In this document: in pieces, positions 6,426 through 8,958 of the stretch
Numbering within the stretch: the first letter of the stretch is position 1
Layout of the letters: every line of letters begins with the position of its first letter
Assembly: GCA_009930125.1 (NCBI GenBank)
Contig: RZYZ01000082.1
Location: forward strand, 1-8,958
Length of the DNA stretch: 8,958 bases
Source: Clostridia bacterium
Lineage (GTDB): Bacteria; Bacillota; Clostridia; Clostridiales; Clostridiaceae
Direction of reading: 5' to 3'
Notes under the pieces: model-generated
The model's input: the letters and a program-made list of their open reading frames with translations, nothing else
Told to the model about the DNA's origin: nothing
The model's database searches: none
Position numbers and translations under genes: made by a program

Positions 6426-7721
6426 TTATTGACGAAGCCTTTCCGCTTCAGCCTGAACATCTTTCATGATATCTTCAGGGGTCTGATCCCCTATGGCAAG
6501 GTTCTGTCCACCTCTCATGAAGATGTCTGCGATATTGATGTTGACAGCATTGTCAAACCAGGGTGCTGTTTTCGATGCGCTGTTCACAACCTCATAGGCT
6601 TCCATACGGGCCACTGATGTGTTGGCTTCATCTACGCCGCCTTTAATGGCATTGAGCTGACCATCAACCTTTGTGAACTCGTAGGCAGTTTCCTGTGATG
6701 TCAGGAACTTCAGGAACTCAACCGCTTCTGCAGGAGCATTCTCGCTGAGCATCCATCCTTCTGGGGCACCTGTCAGAGCATCCTTATCTCCTTTTCCGCC
6801 TTCTATTTCAGGGAAGTTGAAGAATCCGAATTCCATGTCGCTGCCGTCTTCAACCATCTTGACTTCTGCAAACTGCATGTATACGATTGGCACTTCACCA
6901 GCAATGAACATGTTACGTGCTGTTTCATGGTCGATGGCTGTAGCCGTCTCACCCATATACTCTGTAAGTTCCTTGAAGATCTCAAGGCCTTTTACATATC
7001 CGGGGTCTGTGAACTCACCAGTTTCTTCATTGTAGTCCACTTCAGCCACAGCAGGATCCAGAATTCTCTGGAATATGGTACCCATATAATGGGAGATCGC
7101 CCATGCATTGGTCAGTCCCTCCACTAAAGGAGCTTCCCAGCCTGCAGCCTGCAGCTTGTCCAGGACATCTACGAATTCGCTGTATGTTTCCGGTACTTCA
7201 AGATTGTTCTCTTCAAAAATCGCTTTATTGTAGAAGAACGCCTTACCATCAATGGTGAATGGTATTCCATACACGGTATCATCAAAGGTGAAGCCTGAAA
7301 ACTGAGATTCTATAATGCTGTCTTTCCATGCCTGATCTTCTTCAAGAATATCATCAAGAGGACGGATTCTGTCTGAGGAAACCAGATTCTCTGCAAAAGA
7401 GTCGGACCAGGATGTGAAGATATCTGGTAAATTGTCGTTGGAGATAAGAACACGAATCTTCTCTTTGTAGCTGTCATTCAGAACAGCATCAATATTGATC
7501 TTCACATTGGGATTCGCATCCATGAATTCCTGTGCCTTCTCATCATAGAATGACTTACGCGGTTCGTTTGGCCATCTGTGGAAAAAATCAATGACCACTT
7601 CCTCTTCGCCAGAAGGAGTCTCACCAGGTTCAGGTGTTTCGCTGCTTCCTCCAGAACTACAGGCCACGAGGGTTGGAACGATCATGGCAACGGCTAACAG
7701 CATAGCAATTTTCTTTTTCAT
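6426..7721 (-). CDS. frlO: Fructosamine ABC importer substrate-binding lipoprotein
   Basis: This 431-residue extracellular solute-binding protein (family 1) is anchored to the membrane by a lipid. The signal peptide begins MKKKIAMLLAVAM and ends at the lipobox LVAC, with the lipidated cysteine at residue 21. A Ser/Gly/Glu/Pro-rich tether of about 20 residues follows, then the two-lobed binding fold (FFHRWPNEPRKSFYDEKAQE onward). The start is the ATG at 7719-7721, eight bases after the AGGGAG Shine-Dalgarno sequence. An in-frame GTG at 7728-7730 abuts that site and is rejected. It is the second cistron, 48 bp after frlB. It is expected to bind glycated amino acids; family members bind many sugars, so ligand identity comes from the neighbours. 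Confidence 0.9.
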   Translation of the reverse strand: MKKKIAMLLAVAMIVPTLVACSSGGSSETPEPGETPSGEEEVVIDFFHRWPNEPRKSFYDEKAQEFMDANPNVKINIDAVLNDSYKEKIRVLISNDNLPDIFTSWSDSFAENLVSSDRIRPLDDILEEDQAWKDSIIESQFSGFTFDDTVYGIPFTIDGKAFFYNKAIFEENNLEVPETYSEFVDVLDKLQAAGWEAPLVEGLTNAWAISHYMGTIFQRILDPAVAEVDYNEETGEFTDPGYVKGLEIFKELTEYMGETATAIDHETARNMFIAGEVPIVYMQFAEVKMVEDGSDMEFGFFNFPEIEGGKGDKDALTGAPEGWMLSENAPAEAVEFLKFLTSQETAYEFTKVDGQLNAIKGGVDEANTSVARMEAYEVVNSASKTAPWFDNAVNINIADIFMRGGQNLAIGDQTPEDIMKDVQAEAERLRQ

Positions 7722-7769
7722 TTTTTTCACTCCCTTAATTTTAGTGTATGTTTCCCCTACCGGATTTTC

Positions 7770-8744
7770 CTAGTATTCCATCTTCCACATGTATCTTCTT
7801 ACGGATAGTGGATGTCCGGTGTGCTCAGCCAGACCATCGGCATACAGTCTCATGACTGCTCCGGATAAAGCAGGTGCAAAGTATTCTTTAAGATCTTCTT
7901 CTACACCGGTAAGGTCCAGATCCTTCATATCCACAACTTCCACGTTGTCACTGAATTTCTTGGCAAAGGCGATGGCTCTTTCATCAAGAGGTCTTGTTGG
8001 GCCTTCTCCATTTATGATCAGGAACGGAACATCATAGTCTGTGACTTCAAATGGTCCATGGAAGAACTCTCCGGCATGAATGGCATTTGAATGAATCCAG
8101 AGCATTTCCATCAGAAGACAGCTTGTGAAAGAATAGGCCTGATCGTAATAGACACCTGAAGCCATGGTGTATATCAGTTTCTCTCTTTTGTTTCTCTTAC
8201 CGAAGCTGTCTGCAACCTCTTTAAATTTCTCTTTGTTCACATTGAGCAGATTTTCAAGATTGCTTAATGAATTCAGGAAACGCTCATACTTTTCATCTGG
8301 TGAAAACGCGTTCAGTAAATTGAATATCAGCGCATAATACATTCCAGTATCACCATCCACTGCATCGGAGCCGTCTTTGTAGTTGTAATGCACAACATAT
8401 TCCGCTTCCTTGCATAGTGGTGATTCGGTATCCATAGATATGGCAACCGTCAGCGCACCCTTTTCTCTTGCGAACTTCGTCGCTTCCACTGTCTCAGGTG
8501 TAGTTCCGCTATGAGACCTCGTGATGACAAGACTTCCTTCTCCAAGTCCCTTGGGGTCCATATGAATGAATTCATTGGATGTATAGACCTTACTTGGTAT
8601 CTCCAGTTCTCTTGCTACAAAATAGTCTCCAGGGCCCAGTGCAGCCTTTGATCCGCCACATCCTACAAAGAAGATGTTATTCACTTCTCTGTCCTTTACA
8701 GCTTTCACGACGTTTAAGATTTGTTCCTGGTGTTCAATTTTCAT
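7770..8744 (-). CDS. frlB: Fructosamine-6-phosphate deglycase, SIS-domain enzyme
   Basis: This 324-residue cytoplasmic enzyme cleaves the phosphorylated Amadori product to glucose 6-phosphate and the free amino acid. It has two SIS (sugar isomerase) domains. The first carries VGCGGSKAALGP (27-38) and the phosphosugar-binding SHSGTTPET (77-85); the second begins near IYTMASG (191-197). The MEMLWIH and GEFFHGPFE segments match B. subtilis FrlB and Salmonella FraB as I remember them. E213 and H229 are 16 apart, the spacing of the proposed FraB catalytic pair E214/H230. The C-terminus HPLSVRRYMWKMEY is also that of this subfamily and differs from E. coli FrlB. GAGGAGGT (8751-8758) lies six bases before the ATG. 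It is the first cistron. Fructose-asparagine 6-phosphate is an alternative substrate, but the FrlD-type kinase and ABC importer favour fructosamines. Confidence 0.94.
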   Translation of the reverse strand: MKIEHQEQILNVVKAVKDREVNNIFFVGCGGSKAALGPGDYFVARELEIPSKVYTSNEFIHMDPKGLGEGSLVITRSHSGTTPETVEATKFAREKGALTVAISMDTESPLCKEAEYVVHYNYKDGSDAVDGDTGMYYALIFNLLNAFSPDEKYERFLNSLSNLENLLNVNKEKFKEVADSFGKRNKREKLIYTMASGVYYDQAYSFTSCLLMEMLWIHSNAIHAGEFFHGPFEVTDYDVPFLIINGEGPTRPLDERAIAFAKKFSDNVEVVDMKDLDLTGVEEDLKEYFAPALSGAVMRLYADGLAEHTGHPLSVRRYMWKMEY

Positions 8745-8768
8745 GTGAGTACCTCCTCAATTCATTAT

Positions 8769-8784
8769 GACATCTTATGATGTC
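8769..8784. promoter_or_regulatory. Downstream operator candidate (O2)
   Basis: GACATC and GATGTC form a perfect six-base inverted repeat around TTAT. It lies just downstream of the predicted transcription start and before the frlB ribosome binding site, where a bound repressor would block initiation or clearance. It shares the ATGACATC half-site with the upstream palindrome. FrlR is the likely binder, by context only. Confidence 0.6.
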
Positions 8785-8792
8785 TTGAAATG

Positions 8793-8821
8793 ATGATACA
8801 TCCTATGACATCATATGTCAA
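8793..8821 (-). promoter_or_regulatory. Sigma-A promoter of the frl operon
   Basis: On the minus strand there is a perfect -35 box TTGACA (8816-8821), a 17-base spacer, and a -10 box TATCAT (8793-8798) with one mismatch from TATAAT. Transcription would start near 8785-8787, giving a leader of about 42 bases before the frlB ATG. This is the only strong promoter I see in front of the block, and it is bracketed by two palindromes, which suggests it is tightly repressed. Confidence 0.8.
8806..8820. promoter_or_regulatory. Upstream operator candidate (O1) overlapping the -35 box
   Basis: TGACATCATATGTCA is a perfect six-base inverted repeat around a three-base centre. It overlaps five bases of the -35 hexamer and part of the spacer, so a bound protein would exclude RNA polymerase. 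Its centre is about 36-37 bp from that of O2, and the ATGACATC element recurs in both (8767-8774 and 8805-8812). Confidence 0.6.
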
Positions 8822-8958
8822 CGAGGTTTTTTATCCTTATTACACCTAGAACCGATTACAATTATGATTTTGTTAGTATTCATCCCATTAAATTAACGTA
8901 TTTAAAATATCAGAATTATTAGAAGGCTTATCGTTTAGGATTTGACATATAATTTAAT
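8822..8958. other. AT-rich upstream region at window edge
   Basis: No gene or hairpin is apparent. At the right edge the plus strand reads TTGACATAT (8942-8950), the same nine bases that open the frlB promoter on the other strand. This may be the -35 region or operator half-site of a divergent gene beyond the window, or chance in AT-rich DNA. Confidence 0.3.

Noticed and set aside
7722..7730. GTG start for frlO at 7730
   Set aside because: It abuts the Shine-Dalgarno bases; the ATG three codons on is correctly spaced and gives a normal lipoprotein signal peptide.
8301..8314. A CcpA cre-like sequence, TGAAAACGCGTTCA, inside frlB
   Set aside because: It misses the cre consensus at one core position, lies about 430 bases inside the coding region and encodes ordinary residues there, so I do not claim carbon catabolite control from it.

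Overview
The window is a compact, single-direction (minus strand) gene block from a low-to-mid GC Gram-positive bacterium of the Bacillota. The evidence for this is strong AAGGAGG-type ribosome binding sites, a lipoprotein solute-binding protein with a Gram-positive style lipobox, an MsmX-type shared ABC ATPase, and a gene order matching the Bacillus subtilis yurP-yurO-yurN-yurM-yurL-yurK-yurJ (frlBONMD-frlR-yurJ) region. The protein sequences differ enough from B. subtilis, as I recall it, that a gut-type anaerobe (Clostridia or Erysipelotrichia) is more likely than a Bacillus. I cannot name a genus.

Read in the direction of transcription (right to left): 8745-8958 is the control region. It has a near-consensus sigma-A promoter and two palindromic operator candidates. 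It drives frlB (fructosamine-6-phosphate deglycase), frlO (lipoprotein binding protein), frlN and frlM (permeases) and frlD (PfkB-family fructosamine kinase). frlR (GntR/HutC regulator with a UTRA domain) follows, possibly with its own extended -10 promoter. A decayed small gene or relic comes next (about 2655-2919), then the MsmX/YurJ-type ATPase, which ends at a clear hairpin terminator (1447-1482). About 500 bp without an intact gene follows, holding a 14-bp perfect inverted repeat and scraps of open frame. Last is a diacylglycerol-kinase-family lipid kinase (46-942), probably a separate transcription unit.

Together the genes make a complete Amadori-product utilisation pathway. FrlO captures a glycated amino acid (fructosamine) outside the cell. 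FrlN and FrlM, powered by the adjacent ATPase, import it. FrlD phosphorylates it on the sugar C6, and FrlB splits the product into glucose 6-phosphate and the free amino acid. FrlR probably represses until a phosphorylated intermediate binds its UTRA domain. The exact substrate (alpha- or epsilon-glycated amino acid, or fructose-asparagine) cannot be settled from sequence alone.

I see no wholly undescribed system. The points most worth checking are the paired operators around the promoter, a UUCG-capped hairpin between the binding-protein and permease genes, the frameshifted relic between frlR and the ATPase gene, and the palindrome-bearing spacer at 943-1446.
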